Origin: CAYWNA01 sp964459305
GTDB lineage: Bacteria > Planctomycetota > Planctomycetia > Pirellulales > Pirellulaceae
Reading direction: 5' to 3'
Assembly (NCBI GenBank): GCA_964459305.1
Contig: CAYWNA010000152.1
Location: forward strand, 1 to 32,070
DNA: 32,070 bases
The position numbers were made by a program, and so were the translations under genes. Position 1 is the stretch's first letter, and each line of letters begins with the position of its first letter. Positions 1 through 8,067 of this stretch are shown here, one piece after another. The notes below the pieces were generated by a model that ran no database searches, was not told where the DNA came from, and was given only the letters and a program-made list of their open reading frames with translations.

Positions 1-1259
1 CATATTACGTGCTGAAGGGCAGCACGTTGGCAGTCCGTGGCACCGCCAACAAACCTCTCTCCGAAGCGACATTGGTAGCCGGCAGCGCTGAACATGAAAT
101 GACGATTGCAGACGGCCAGGATTTTCACGCGCTGCTGCCGCCGGATAAAGTGAATGCCGGCGTGTACCATGTCGAACTGACCGACACCGAGCGGCTGATG
201 CTGCCCGATGCAACGGAGCCGGGTCCGCTCAAATCGAAACACCCGCCCAGTTTCACGCTCAAAATCAAACCGGACCGCGAACCACAGGTACTCGCCAAGC
301 TGATTGGCATCAGCACGCTGGTGGTTCCCGGAGCGCGTGTTCCGTTTGACTGTCGTGTCCATGACGATTTCGCGGTGACTGCTGCCAGACTCCGTCACGG
401 GTGGCGAGGCGAAACGGACGACACCGGCGACGATGGCGTCAATCCCCTCGACGAATTCGACGAACTGCGCAATCGCCGGTCGGCGTCGTTCCAGTCCGTT
501 TTGGAGCTTCCGCCCTTGGGAATCCCGGCGGGTTCGCGACTCAGCTTTCTCATCGAGGCAGATGACAACGACGATGTGTCCGGTCCCAAATCCGGAAAAT
601 CGACGACGTTCGTGCTTCGGGTCGTGAGCGAGGACGAGTTGCGCACCGATCTATTGCGACGCGAGAAAGACTATCGGCAGGAGCTTGAACAACGTGTCAA
701 GCAACAAGAGCATGTATCGACAGAATGCGAGGCTATGCTCGCCGGTGTCAGGGGTCAGGCGAAGCTGGAAACGGCACAGCGACAGTTGCTGGTCAAGCTG
801 CAGAAACGCCAAAAGCTACTGGGCACAAACATCGCTTCCCTTGCCAGCAGATTCGAGGGTATCATCACCGAGGTTCAGAACAACAGGCTGGAAGAGGAGA
901 ACGGCCCACTTCAGCGCCGATTGCGTGACCGGGTGGTCGACCCGATGTGGACGTTGAGCAACGACTCGATCCCTCAAGCCGCTGGCCACATGGACCGGGC
1001 GTGGCGATTTTCCGGCGACGCCACAAAGCGGAACCAGGCGCTTTCCGACGCCATTGCGACCCAGCGGTCGATACTCGATGCGATGCGTGACATCCTCACT
1101 CACCTGATCAAAGTCGAGGGATACCAGGAAGCGGTGACGCTGCTCTGTGAGATCCGCAAGGCTCAGAAAGACGTCTTGGATCTGACGGATGTCGAGAAAC
1201 AGAAACGCATCCGCCAACTTCTCAACCAAGGTGGTGACGCCGGAGGAGAAAGGAAATGA
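1..1259 (+). CDS. DUF4175-like large envelope protein, C-terminal part (5' truncated)
   Basis: The frame is open to the left edge (codons for Tyr-Tyr precede the first GTG at 9), so this is the C-terminal part of a longer protein and the GTG is probably internal. What is visible is a beta-rich region of about 200 residues with Ig-like character, followed from about residue 210 by a charged helical, coiled-coil region (residues such as RREKDYRQELEQRVKQQEHV). This layout resembles large planctomycete proteins related to DUF4175, usually found downstream of MoxR/BatA-type genes. That assignment is by recollection. Its stop overlaps the next start (ATGA at 1256-1259), indicating translational coupling with the secreted coiled-coil protein. 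No catalytic motif was seen. The function is unknown, with a structural or envelope role inferred. Confidence 0.7.
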   Translation, partial: YYVLKGSTLAVRGTANKPLSEATLVAGSAEHEMTIADGQDFHALLPPDKVNAGVYHVELTDTERLMLPDATEPGPLKSKHPPSFTLKIKPDREPQVLAKLIGISTLVVPGARVPFDCRVHDDFAVTAARLRHGWRGETDDTGDDGVNPLDEFDELRNRRSASFQSVLELPPLGIPAGSRLSFLIEADDNDDVSGPKSGKSTTFVLRVVSEDELRTDLLRREKDYRQELEQRVKQQEHVSTECEAMLAGVRGQAKLETAQRQLLVKLQKRQKLLGTNIASLASRFEGIITEVQNNRLEEENGPLQRRLRDRVVDPMWTLSNDSIPQAAGHMDRAWRFSGDATKRNQALSDAIATQRSILDAMRDILTHLIKVEGYQEAVTLLCEIRKAQKDVLDLTDVEKQKRIRQLLNQGGDAGGERK

Positions 1260-3145
1260 GAAGGTACTGTTCTTTTCTCGTCGCGTTTGCATTCCTTTGT
1301 GGACCGGTCGCCGCACAGCAAGGCACAAACGGGGATGGCGAGCCCGATGGCGACCAAGCCGTGAGCCCGCTGACTCCGCGGCAACAGCGCGTCAATCGGA
1401 TGATGCGCAGCCTGGAAAGCAAGTTCCTGAGCCTTGCACAGACGCTGGAAAAAACCGAACCGGAACGCGCCGAGCGGTTGGTCAAGGCGTTCCAACAATC
1501 GAAGGAACTGTTGATCGAAAAACGGATGGCGGCGATCGTACAGATGCTCGATCTCGCAAAACTGGATAGCGCGAGCGACGAGCAAGCGAAAATCATCGAG
1601 GATCTCAGCCAACTGATCAGACTGCTGTTGGATGACGATATCGATCCGGACAAGCTCAAAGAGGAAATCGAGAAACTGAAACGCTGGCGCGAGATGATCC
1701 AGCAGCTGGTCAAGGAAGAGAAGAAGCACCTTCGCGACAGCGACAAGGTCGCCAACAAAGACGAGACGCTTGCTGAACTAGAGCGTCAAATCAAGGCGGT
1801 CAAAGAACTGATACGCCGCGAAGAGCAATTGATTCGCAGAACCGCCGACGCGGCCGACGGAGACGCCCAGCAGCTGGGCAAGTTGGCGGGCGACCAGGGC
1901 GGCGTTCGCAAAGACACGCAATCGCTGGCCGACGATATCGCTGCCGCAGGCGGTCAGTCCGGCGACTCACAAACCGGATCCAAAGCAGGCGGCCAAGCCG
2001 ATCCAAGCGGAGATTCGCAAGGCGGGTCGCAGAGTTCCGAACCGGGCGAGCAACCGCTTCGCGAGGCGGCCGGCCACCAGCAATCGGCGGAGCAACAGCT
2101 TCAAGGCAATCGCCGGCAAGCCGCCCAAGGCGAAGAAGAGAAATCCCTGGCGGAGTTGAAAAAGGCATTAGAAGAACTCCAAAAGGAACGCGATCGTATC
2201 CAGTCCCCCTCGTCGGAAATCTTCCCAAAGCTGGCCGACAAGCAGGACGCTACGACCGACAAGACCGAACAGCTCAGCAGCGAAATGGCCAAAGCGTCTC
2301 AGTCCGATGGCCAATCAGGTGGCGGCCAATCTGGCGACGACCAGTCCAGCGGCGGACAACCCGGTCAGAAACAGGTCGCCAATGCCGGCCAATGCATGCA
2401 GCAGGCGTCCAGCGAATTGCAGAATCAGCAAGCCGGCTCGGCGTCCCAGCAGCAGGACGAGGCCATCCAGGAATTGCAGAAGGCGCTGGAAGACATCGAA
2501 CAGCGGCTCGCCGAGTTGGGCGAACAGATGCAGGACGAGGTGCTGGTTCAATTGGAGGACATCTTCCGCGAGATGCTCGATCGACAACGCGACGCGTCCG
2601 CCGGCACGATCAAGCTGGACGCGAAAGAGCGCGATGCCGATGGGACGCTGCGTCGAGCGGACAGGCTTGCCCTGAAGAAGATTGCCCAAGAGGAACGCGA
2701 GCTGGCCGATATGGCGCAGCAAGCGTATGATCTACTTGTGGAAGACGGCACGAGCATTGTGTTTCCTACCGTGGTTGCCGATCTGCGTGACAGTTTGCAG
2801 GCGCTGACAAAGCTGCTTGATGATCAGCGAACCAATGACTATACGCAAACGCGTCAAAAGGAAATCGAAGCCACACTCGAAGAACTCATCGACGCGCTCC
2901 AGAAGATCGCCGGAGGTGGCGGTGGTGGCGGAGGAGGCGGTGGGCAACCGCCGCTGGTGACCTTCACCGCCGAGCTCAAGCTGCTTCGCTCGCTTCAGCT
3001 GCGGGTCAATCGTCGCACTAAGACTTTTGACAAAACGCGTCCGGAGAAGCTCGATGAGGTGATGGAGGCCGAAGTCACCGGTATTGCGGAACTTCAGGCC
3101 GAGATATCCGACATGGTCGAACAGATCTTTCAACGACTTCCGTAA
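1256..3145 (+). CDS. Secreted Gln/Gly-rich coiled-coil protein
   Basis: The protein has 629 residues. The N-terminus is a clear signal peptide (MRRYCSFLVAFAFLCGPVAA, then QQG), so it is probably exported. Residues about 50-220 are long charged helices. A low-complexity Ser/Gln/Gly/Asp-rich region follows (about 225-420), then further helices, an 11-Gly run near residues 552-562, and a conserved-looking helical C-terminus. The start ATG overlaps the stop of the upstream gene by 4 bp, with a GGAGAAAGGA Shine-Dalgarno stretch just before it. Planctomycetes encode such long coiled-coil proteins beside DUF4175-like and TPR proteins, and this gene sits exactly between them. No enzyme motif was found. 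A periplasmic scaffold role is inferred only from composition and neighbours. Confidence 0.8.
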   Translation: MRRYCSFLVAFAFLCGPVAAQQGTNGDGEPDGDQAVSPLTPRQQRVNRMMRSLESKFLSLAQTLEKTEPERAERLVKAFQQSKELLIEKRMAAIVQMLDLAKLDSASDEQAKIIEDLSQLIRLLLDDDIDPDKLKEEIEKLKRWREMIQQLVKEEKKHLRDSDKVANKDETLAELERQIKAVKELIRREEQLIRRTADAADGDAQQLGKLAGDQGGVRKDTQSLADDIAAAGGQSGDSQTGSKAGGQADPSGDSQGGSQSSEPGEQPLREAAGHQQSAEQQLQGNRRQAAQGEEEKSLAELKKALEELQKERDRIQSPSSEIFPKLADKQDATTDKTEQLSSEMAKASQSDGQSGGGQSGDDQSSGGQPGQKQVANAGQCMQQASSELQNQQAGSASQQQDEAIQELQKALEDIEQRLAELGEQMQDEVLVQLEDIFREMLDRQRDASAGTIKLDAKERDADGTLRRADRLALKKIAQEERELADMAQQAYDLLVEDGTSIVFPTVVADLRDSLQALTKLLDDQRTNDYTQTRQKEIEATLEELIDALQKIAGGGGGGGGGGGQPPLVTFTAELKLLRSLQLRVNRRTKTFDKTRPEKLDEVMEAEVTGIAELQAEISDMVEQIFQRLP

Positions 3146-3159
3146 GAAAGGAAACGACG

Positions 3160-3957
3160 ATGGATGCCCGAAACGTAAGACGCCGGCTCTGTCGCTTCTT
3201 GCCAGCGGCCATAGTTCTCTCCATTTCGGTTCTGACGATCCGCGCGAGCATCGCCGATGAACCGCCCAAACCCGATCAGATCATTGACGGTTTTCTGGCA
3301 GCATGCAGCGACAACGAAGAGCTGAACGAGCAGCAGAAGAAGAAGGTGATCGATCTCATCTCCACGCTGCGCAAAGACGAATCGGCCACCAATACGGCGA
3401 TCACGGAAGCCCTGCGCGAGTTGCATCCCGATTTCGCCGCTGCTCTGAAAGCACTATCCGACAAAGACACCGGCGACGTCATTTCCAGGCTGAGCTCGCT
3501 TTCCGCGGCAGAGGGCCCTTACCTGGCTGCCGAGAGTTCCTTGCTGCTGGCGCAGGCGTTCATGCTGGACGACGACTTCGAAAAGGCGTTGCCACTGCTT
3601 GAAAAGGTGATCGAGAAACACTCGGAACATTGCCTGCGCGTTGGCGAAGCAAGGTTTCTTCGTGGTATCTGCGAACTTCAAACGCTCAAGCGACTTGAAG
3701 CAATGGCATCGTTCGGCGAATTCCTCGAACGGCACCCGAACGCCCCCGCACGGATGCTTGCCGTGGCGCGACAGAATTTGGAGTTGCTCGAACAGATGGA
3801 GTTAGGGTCCATCAACGACATCCACGATCAGATGGAATTCTCTCGCCGAAGACTAACGCTGGAAGACTCGGGCGCGAAAACGCAAGAAGTGCAAGACAAC
3901 GTCGTTGCCATGCTGACTTCCTTGATCGAGGAGATCGAGAAGAAGGGCGGCACGTGA
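3160..3957 (+). CDS. Secreted TPR-type protein; ORF ends at an in-frame UGA
   Basis: The ORF has 265 residues. An N-terminal signal peptide or anchor is visible (hydrophobic FLPAAIVLSISVLTI, residues about 13-27). The body is helical, with TPR-like helix pairs around residues 125-215 (for example LAAESSLLLAQAFMLDDDFE). The start ATG follows an AGAAAGGA ribosome site 14 bp after the previous stop, so it belongs to the same operon. The ORF ends at TGA 3955-3957, but the same frame stays open for another 86 codons to TAA at 4216-4218. As I recall them, related planctomycete proteins carry a Gly/Gln linker and a C-terminal helix like the one encoded after this TGA. The true product may therefore be about 352 residues through selenocysteine insertion or readthrough. 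Alternatively the gene is truncated by a nonsense mutation. Confidence 0.75.
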   Translation: MDARNVRRRLCRFLPAAIVLSISVLTIRASIADEPPKPDQIIDGFLAACSDNEELNEQQKKKVIDLISTLRKDESATNTAITEALRELHPDFAAALKALSDKDTGDVISRLSSLSAAEGPYLAAESSLLLAQAFMLDDDFEKALPLLEKVIEKHSEHCLRVGEARFLRGICELQTLKRLEAMASFGEFLERHPNAPARMLAVARQNLELLEQMELGSINDIHDQMEFSRRRLTLEDSGAKTQEVQDNVVAMLTSLIEEIEKKGGT

Positions 3958-4218
3958 AAGGGCTGTGGATCTGGCCCGTGTGGTCAAAGCAAAGGTAGCG
4001 GAAGCGGCCAAGGCGGAAATACACCCGGTCTCAGCAGCGGCACTTCAACGGCCGCTCGCCGCGTTCACAGCGGTGGCCCAAGAACGTCGTGGGCGGATCT
4101 GAGAAACAAAGCTCGCGAGGATCAGACTTTCAGCGGAATGAAAGGCAAATTCCCGGCACGCTACCGGCATTTGGTCGATCAGTACTATCGGAGCTTGCAG
4201 GAGGAAACGGAGGAGTAA
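3958..4218 (+). other. In-frame continuation of the TPR gene beyond UGA
   Basis: Eighty-six codons follow the UGA in the same frame. They encode a Gly/Ser/Cys linker (KGCGSGPCGQSKGSGSGQGG) and then a tail with Trp-Ala-Asp-Leu-Arg, Phe-Pro-Ala-Arg-Tyr and LVDQYYRSLQEETEE. The last segment resembles the conserved end of planctomycete TPR proteins as I recall them, so it looks like genuine coding sequence, not chance. With UGA read as selenocysteine, the local motif is U-K-G-C, the UxxC redox arrangement. A weak stem-loop can be drawn at 3972-3986 (UGGCC, loop CGUGU, GGUCA), 14 nt after the UGA. Bacterial SECIS elements usually start slightly further away, so this is not decisive. No separate start codon with a ribosome site is evident. 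Confidence 0.45.
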
Positions 4219-4247
4219 GCACCCGCACAAAATGTGTTGGCCATTTT

Positions 4248-4341
4248 CGTTTAACCCGAAGCCGAAGGCGATGGCGTGGGCTGGACCTGACGCCGGGTTG
4301 CCACCCACTGCGCGCGCTCGCCTTCGGCTTTCGGTTAAACG
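4248..4341. repeat. Long imperfect palindrome, planctomycete-type dispersed repeat
   Basis: Arms at 4248-4271 and 4318-4341 are reverse complements over 22 of 24 positions (core AGCCGAAGGCGA / TCGCCTTCGGCT, with CGTTTAAC at the outer ends). Between them a further short pairing, GTGGG with CCCAC, is possible. It lies directly after the TPR gene continuation and just before the likely start of the NPCBM gene. I recognise the motif style from planctomycete intergenic repeats. No copy elsewhere in this window was noted. Confidence 0.7.
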
Positions 4342-4354
4342 AACCGGGGCAAAG

Positions 4355-5611
4355 GTGGCGGTATCGCGACGTCTTTTCTGCCGCTTGTGGCCCAACATCC
4401 TTCTGGTTCTCATGGCTTTGTGTCCTGTTGCCGGAGCGGTTGCCCAGCCCAGCGACCAAGCCAGCCGACATCGGCTCGTGTTGCTCGATGGCACGACAAT
4501 CACGGGGACAATCGCGTCCATCCATTCCGATGGGAAGATTGTCGTGAACGATACTGAGAATGCCGTGGAACTGAATGGGCTTCGCACGATCGAGCGGACT
4601 ACCGACTCGCCGGGAAGCAAACATGAAGGTAACGAAGGCAGACGGTTCGTCATCGAACTGCTCGGCGGCGGCCGTTTGATTGCCCAAGGTCTGACGATCG
4701 GCGCGGAAAGGTGCCGTGTCCAATGGCAGCATGGCACGATTTCCGTGCCTCTCGACGATGTCCGTGCCGTGCGGCTGCAGCCGCAAAACAGGGAGCTGGA
4801 TTTTGAAAAGGCACTTGGCAGTGACGAAGATCTCGATCGGATCTTCGCCCAGACGGACGAAAAGCTCGTAGCGATCAAAGGATTCATCGAAGTACTCGAC
4901 GACCAGAATGTCGTCTTTGAGTGGAACGAACAGCAACAGACAATACCTCGGGCGAAACTGTTCGGGATCGTCGTCGCCCTCGTCGGTTCCGTGCCGGATC
5001 ACGCGGGGCAGTGCTTTCTTGAACTCAGCGACGGCTCCTCGGCTTGGGGCAGGATCGAACTTCTGGAAGCTGCCGCCCCCGATCAGCTTGCGACTCTGAC
5101 GTTTCGCTTGGGCGGCGAGACGGGCGTGAGAATCCCATGGGATTCCGTTGTCCGTGTTTCCGTTCGGTCCAACCGCTTGGTGTACCTCTCCGACCTGACG
5201 CCCATCGAGGCCGACGAAGAACCGGTTGTGGCGTTTCCAAGACCCTGGCAGCGGAACAGGAGCGTCGGCCGGCGGCACCTCACCCTTGGTGGCCGCGCCT
5301 TCGCCAAGGGTATCGGCGTTCAGGCCCGCTCGCGGCTTGTGTTCAACGCTGACGGAGAATTCGAGCTCTTGACAGCGACCATTGGGATCGACGCCGAGAC
5401 GGACGGCCGAGGAGATTGCGTATTCATCGTCCTTGGCGACGGCAATGAGTTGTCCCGGCATCGCATGACGGGAGCGGATTCGCCGATCGATCTACGTGTG
5501 GATATTCAAGGTGTGAAGGAAGTCACGCTCCTGGTCGAACCTGGCGAAGACCTCGACTTGGGCGATCATGCAGATTGGTGCGATGCCTGCTTCATCCGTT
5601 CGTCGAAATAG
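4355..5611 (+). CDS. Secreted NPCBM-domain protein
   Basis: The protein has 418 residues from GTG 4355. The frame extends back to ATG 4232, but that stretch is translated from the palindromic repeat. The GTG start gives a proper signal peptide (basic start, then WPNILLVLMALCPVAGAVA) preceded by a GGGG stretch, so I prefer it. Residues up to about 290 look like a beta-rich module with recurrent 'LxDGTxxxGxI' segments (LLDGTTITGTIASIHSDG and a similar one later). The C-terminal part, about 300-415, matches the NPCBM/NEW2 carbohydrate-binding fold: GRRHLTLGGRAFAKGIGVQ, then a GIDAET segment and the closing GDHADWCDA. A role in binding surface glycans or substrates outside the cytoplasm is inferred. 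No catalytic domain is seen. The stop precedes the LRR lipoprotein gene by 10 bp, so the two are probably co-transcribed. Confidence 0.8.
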   Translation: MAVSRRLFCRLWPNILLVLMALCPVAGAVAQPSDQASRHRLVLLDGTTITGTIASIHSDGKIVVNDTENAVELNGLRTIERTTDSPGSKHEGNEGRRFVIELLGGGRLIAQGLTIGAERCRVQWQHGTISVPLDDVRAVRLQPQNRELDFEKALGSDEDLDRIFAQTDEKLVAIKGFIEVLDDQNVVFEWNEQQQTIPRAKLFGIVVALVGSVPDHAGQCFLELSDGSSAWGRIELLEAAAPDQLATLTFRLGGETGVRIPWDSVVRVSVRSNRLVYLSDLTPIEADEEPVVAFPRPWQRNRSVGRRHLTLGGRAFAKGIGVQARSRLVFNADGEFELLTATIGIDAETDGRGDCVFIVLGDGNELSRHRMTGADSPIDLRVDIQGVKEVTLLVEPGEDLDLGDHADWCDACFIRSSK

Positions 5612-5621
5612 AGGAGCTTCC

Positions 5622-6503
5622 ATGCAAATCCCGCTACGTTGCTTCCCATCCGTCGTATCGCTGGCCATGGCAATCCTGGTCCTGCCCAGCATCGGTGGTT
5701 GCGGGCGAGGCCAGCAACCGCCTCCTTCCGGTCGACCAGTTGCCGCATCGCCTGACGACGCGTCTCAGCCTGTCTCGTCAGACAGCAACGGCGGTGCTCC
5801 CCATGAACCAGAGGAGGATTCGGCAGATTCCCAAACGTCGTCATCCACAAGCGGATCTACCAAAGGTAACGAGTCGGCACTTTCTGCCGACGAGGGGCTG
5901 CCACGCAAATCTCCGGAAAGGTCAGAAGACGATCAAGGTAATCCCGGCACGGGAATGACTCAGCCATCCTCCGTTGACGTCAACCTGAGTCCGGTCGATG
6001 CGTTGAAAGCTCTGGGAGCAACAATCAAAACGAACGTGAAAGGCGAGGTGATCAGGGTCGACCTGAAGGAAACTAAAGTCGCCGACAGCGATCTCTCGCA
6101 TCTGACGGAGATGACCGAAATCAAAGAACTCAACCTATCGATGACGTCCATCACCGACGACGGGCTGTCGAATCTTGAGAGCTTGGCCGAACTGAAGGAG
6201 TTGTATCTATTCGGCACCGGCACAACCGACGACGGTCTGAAACATCTGAGTGGGCTGACTCAACTGGAAGTCCTGTGCCTGGACGACACGAGAATCACCG
6301 ATGCGGGTCTGGCGCACCTGAAGAACATGACGGAACTCAAGAAGCTGCATATTCAAAGCAAAGAGACCATCACCGACGCCGGTCTCGATTTGCTGACCGA
6401 GTTGACCAAACTCATCGAACTGAGAGTGGGCGGCACCGAGGTAACGGACGAGGGCGTCAACAGGCTCAAACAACGGCTGCCGGACTGCCAGGTCGCACAA
6501 TAG
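5622..6503 (+). CDS. Leucine-rich-repeat lipoprotein
   Basis: The protein has 293 residues from ATG 5622, which follows a GAGGAG ribosome site at the stop of the upstream gene. An in-frame ATG at 5568 lies inside that gene and is not preferred. The N-terminus is a lipoprotein signal (AMAILVLPSIGGC, lipid-modified Cys at residue 27). A disordered Pro/Ser/Asp-rich linker follows to about residue 130. From about 160 to 290 there are five or more LRRs of the 'L..LT.L..L.L..T.ITD.GL' type (for example LSHLTEMTEIKELNLSMTSI), the common planctomycete pattern. LRR proteins bind other proteins, but the partner is unknown. Membrane-anchored, extracytoplasmic location is inferred from the lipobox. Confidence 0.85.
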   Translation: MQIPLRCFPSVVSLAMAILVLPSIGGCGRGQQPPPSGRPVAASPDDASQPVSSDSNGGAPHEPEEDSADSQTSSSTSGSTKGNESALSADEGLPRKSPERSEDDQGNPGTGMTQPSSVDVNLSPVDALKALGATIKTNVKGEVIRVDLKETKVADSDLSHLTEMTEIKELNLSMTSITDDGLSNLESLAELKELYLFGTGTTDDGLKHLSGLTQLEVLCLDDTRITDAGLAHLKNMTELKKLHIQSKETITDAGLDLLTELTKLIELRVGGTEVTDEGVNRLKQRLPDCQVAQ

Positions 6504-6620
6504 CGGCGGGGTCAGACGCCACGCGCCCCCAAACCGAGCGACATACTCACTTACCCTCAGATCCGATGAGTTCTCGCCCACGGCCATGGCGATTCTCTGA
6601 TCGTCCAAGATGCGAGCCGC

Positions 6621-7262
6621 TCAGAACGGTCGCCCGCAGAGGCGTGATACCAGGCCCTCGGATAGCACCACGGTGTCTTCGGCGCAGAAGTAGTCTTCGA
6701 TGTTCCTGGGCAGCAGGATGGTGGCGGATGGGGGGAATTCCTCGTCGGCGGCATACCAGACCAGACGTAGGGTCAAACGGGGAAGTACGTCGAAATCGAA
6801 TGCCATGTCGCCGCCCAGAGCGGTGTGGGCACCGAGCGTGACGGCCGCATCGCGCAGCCCGCTCTCGGTCCGGCCGACGGTGCCGCACAACCGGCCGACC
6901 GTGCGGCCATCGTGGACCTTGGTGTAGGTCCGGGCAGTTTGCAGATCGGCGAACGTGATTTCGGGTGCAAGGCGATCGGGACGCCCGTGGATCGCCAGGT
7001 AGTGCAAAATGACGATGCGCCAGAAGGGGCCGACTTCCTGTCCGGTCGTCGTTGTCACAAGCCGTGCCGATAGATCGACCTTCAACGTGTCGTTCAGAAC
7101 AGGCAGTTGCAGCAGGTCGCCGGAACGTTCGGCGCCCAACCATTGCATCTGCTCGTCTGACATGTGAGCGAGGGCTTCAAAGCCAAGTTCCGTCGCTCGG
7201 TCGAGGTTCTTCTGGGGAGGCGGCTTGCGGAAATCCGCTGCTCCTTCACTCGTGTTGTTCAT
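6621..7262 (-). CDS. DUF3786 domain protein
   Basis: The protein has 213 residues from ATG at 7262, with an AGGA ribosome site 9 bp upstream. An upstream in-frame ATG (7319) would add 19 basic, unconserved-looking residues. The sequence matches what I know of DUF3786: central GPFWRIVILHYLAIHG and the C-terminal signature FDVLPRLTLRLVWYAADEEFPPSATIL (split here: FDVLPRLTLRLVWY, then EEFPPSATILL), then an EDYFCAEDTVVLSE segment. The biochemical role of this family is unknown. It occurs mainly in anaerobes with corrinoid/folate C1 metabolism. Here it is the last gene of a minus-strand trio with folC and an HD-like protein, divergent from the acs operon, which suggests a job connected with CODH/ACS or its corrinoid protein. 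Confidence 0.75.
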   Translation of the reverse strand: MNNTSEGAADFRKPPPQKNLDRATELGFEALAHMSDEQMQWLGAERSGDLLQLPVLNDTLKVDLSARLVTTTTGQEVGPFWRIVILHYLAIHGRPDRLAPEITFADLQTARTYTKVHDGRTVGRLCGTVGRTESGLRDAAVTLGAHTALGGDMAFDFDVLPRLTLRLVWYAADEEFPPSATILLPRNIEDYFCAEDTVVLSEGLVSRLCGRPF

Positions 7263-7323
7263 CGTCTGTCCTGTATTGCGTTTGGGACGTGGGGCACGTT
7301 GGGAAACCGAACTCGCCATGGCC

Positions 7324-8052
7324 CTAATCGATTCCGCCGACCATGGCTTTGTACCAAGTACGGGCCCTTTGTTTTGCGGCCTCGGTAGTCAGTTGGTTTT
7401 CGATCATACCTTCCACCTTGTCTCGTTCGTCGGGGGAATACTCTGCCATTAGCGTGGCCAACCGATCGGCATCGCATATCATCTTGAACTCGATCGAATC
7501 AAGCTCTTTACCCGTCTGGTGGCATTCGATGATCTCACACACGCGCTTGACCGTCTCTTCGCCGGCCCCAGCCTCGTCAAGGATCTCCGCGGTTTTCTTT
7601 ATGGCTTCGGCCCCGGCCGCACTCGCCTCGCCCGCCCGCGAACGCCCGATTTCCATTAGGAGGGCCGCCGCCAGCACGATCCTCGGGTCACCACCCTCCT
7701 TGGAGACAAGCTCTTTGGAGTGATGAAAGACTTTGAGTGCACGGATCATCCGTGTCGAGTCTTCTTTCAGTTCTTCGCCCAGCAGTTGAATCAGTCGGCC
7801 GGCGAGCGCTCCTTCCTGCGCTTTCGGCGGCGAATCACCCTCCGGCACAATTCCCAGGCACTGTTCGGCAACCGAACACCAAGCGGCACAGCCGAAGTCC
7901 ATGCCGGGGTTAGGGAACGGATGGCCACACTTTGTGCATCGCCCCTTTGTCTCGTCCTTGAAAAACTCCACCGACGCGCCACACTCCGGGCAAGGCACCT
8001 CGAACACCGCGTCCTCGGTCCAGTATCTGCGATCTTGCCCGGGGCATCTCAT
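7324..8052 (-). CDS. Zinc-ribbon / HD-like protein with altered HD motif
   Basis: The protein has 242 residues. The N-terminus carries a zinc ribbon (C21, C24, C39, C42) followed by three more Cys (C55, C59, C65) in GCAAWCSVAEQCLG. The rest is an all-helical HD-superfamily fold. The first His is present (H110/H111 in KVFHHSKEL) and so are late His and Asp residues (H178; D194, D196 in ICDADRLATL). The defining HD dipeptide is replaced by Met-Glu (M133-E134 in AAALLMEIG), where relatives that I recall have LHDIG. Metal-dependent phosphohydrolase activity is therefore doubtful, and a binding role is possible. The start has a GAGG ribosome site 6 nt upstream and follows the folC stop by 15 bp, so it is in the same transcript. 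Confidence 0.7.
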   Translation of the reverse strand: MRCPGQDRRYWTEDAVFEVPCPECGASVEFFKDETKGRCTKCGHPFPNPGMDFGCAAWCSVAEQCLGIVPEGDSPPKAQEGALAGRLIQLLGEELKEDSTRMIRALKVFHHSKELVSKEGGDPRIVLAAALLMEIGRSRAGEASAAGAEAIKKTAEILDEAGAGEETVKRVCEIIECHQTGKELDSIEFKMICDADRLATLMAEYSPDERDKVEGMIENQLTTEAAKQRARTWYKAMVGGID

Positions 8053-8067
8053 TCCGCACCTCGCTCG

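Noticed and set aside
3955..3957. Genome-wide recoding of UGA
   Set aside because: Several intact genes here end in TGA at the normal family length (acsA, acsE, acsV, glpD, the RND adaptor), so UGA is used as a stop. Any recoding would be specific to this site.
4130..5461. 443-codon minus-strand frame opposite the NPCBM gene
   Set aside because: The plus-strand gene has a signal peptide and a recognisable NPCBM domain. The minus-strand frame runs through the palindrome and has neither.
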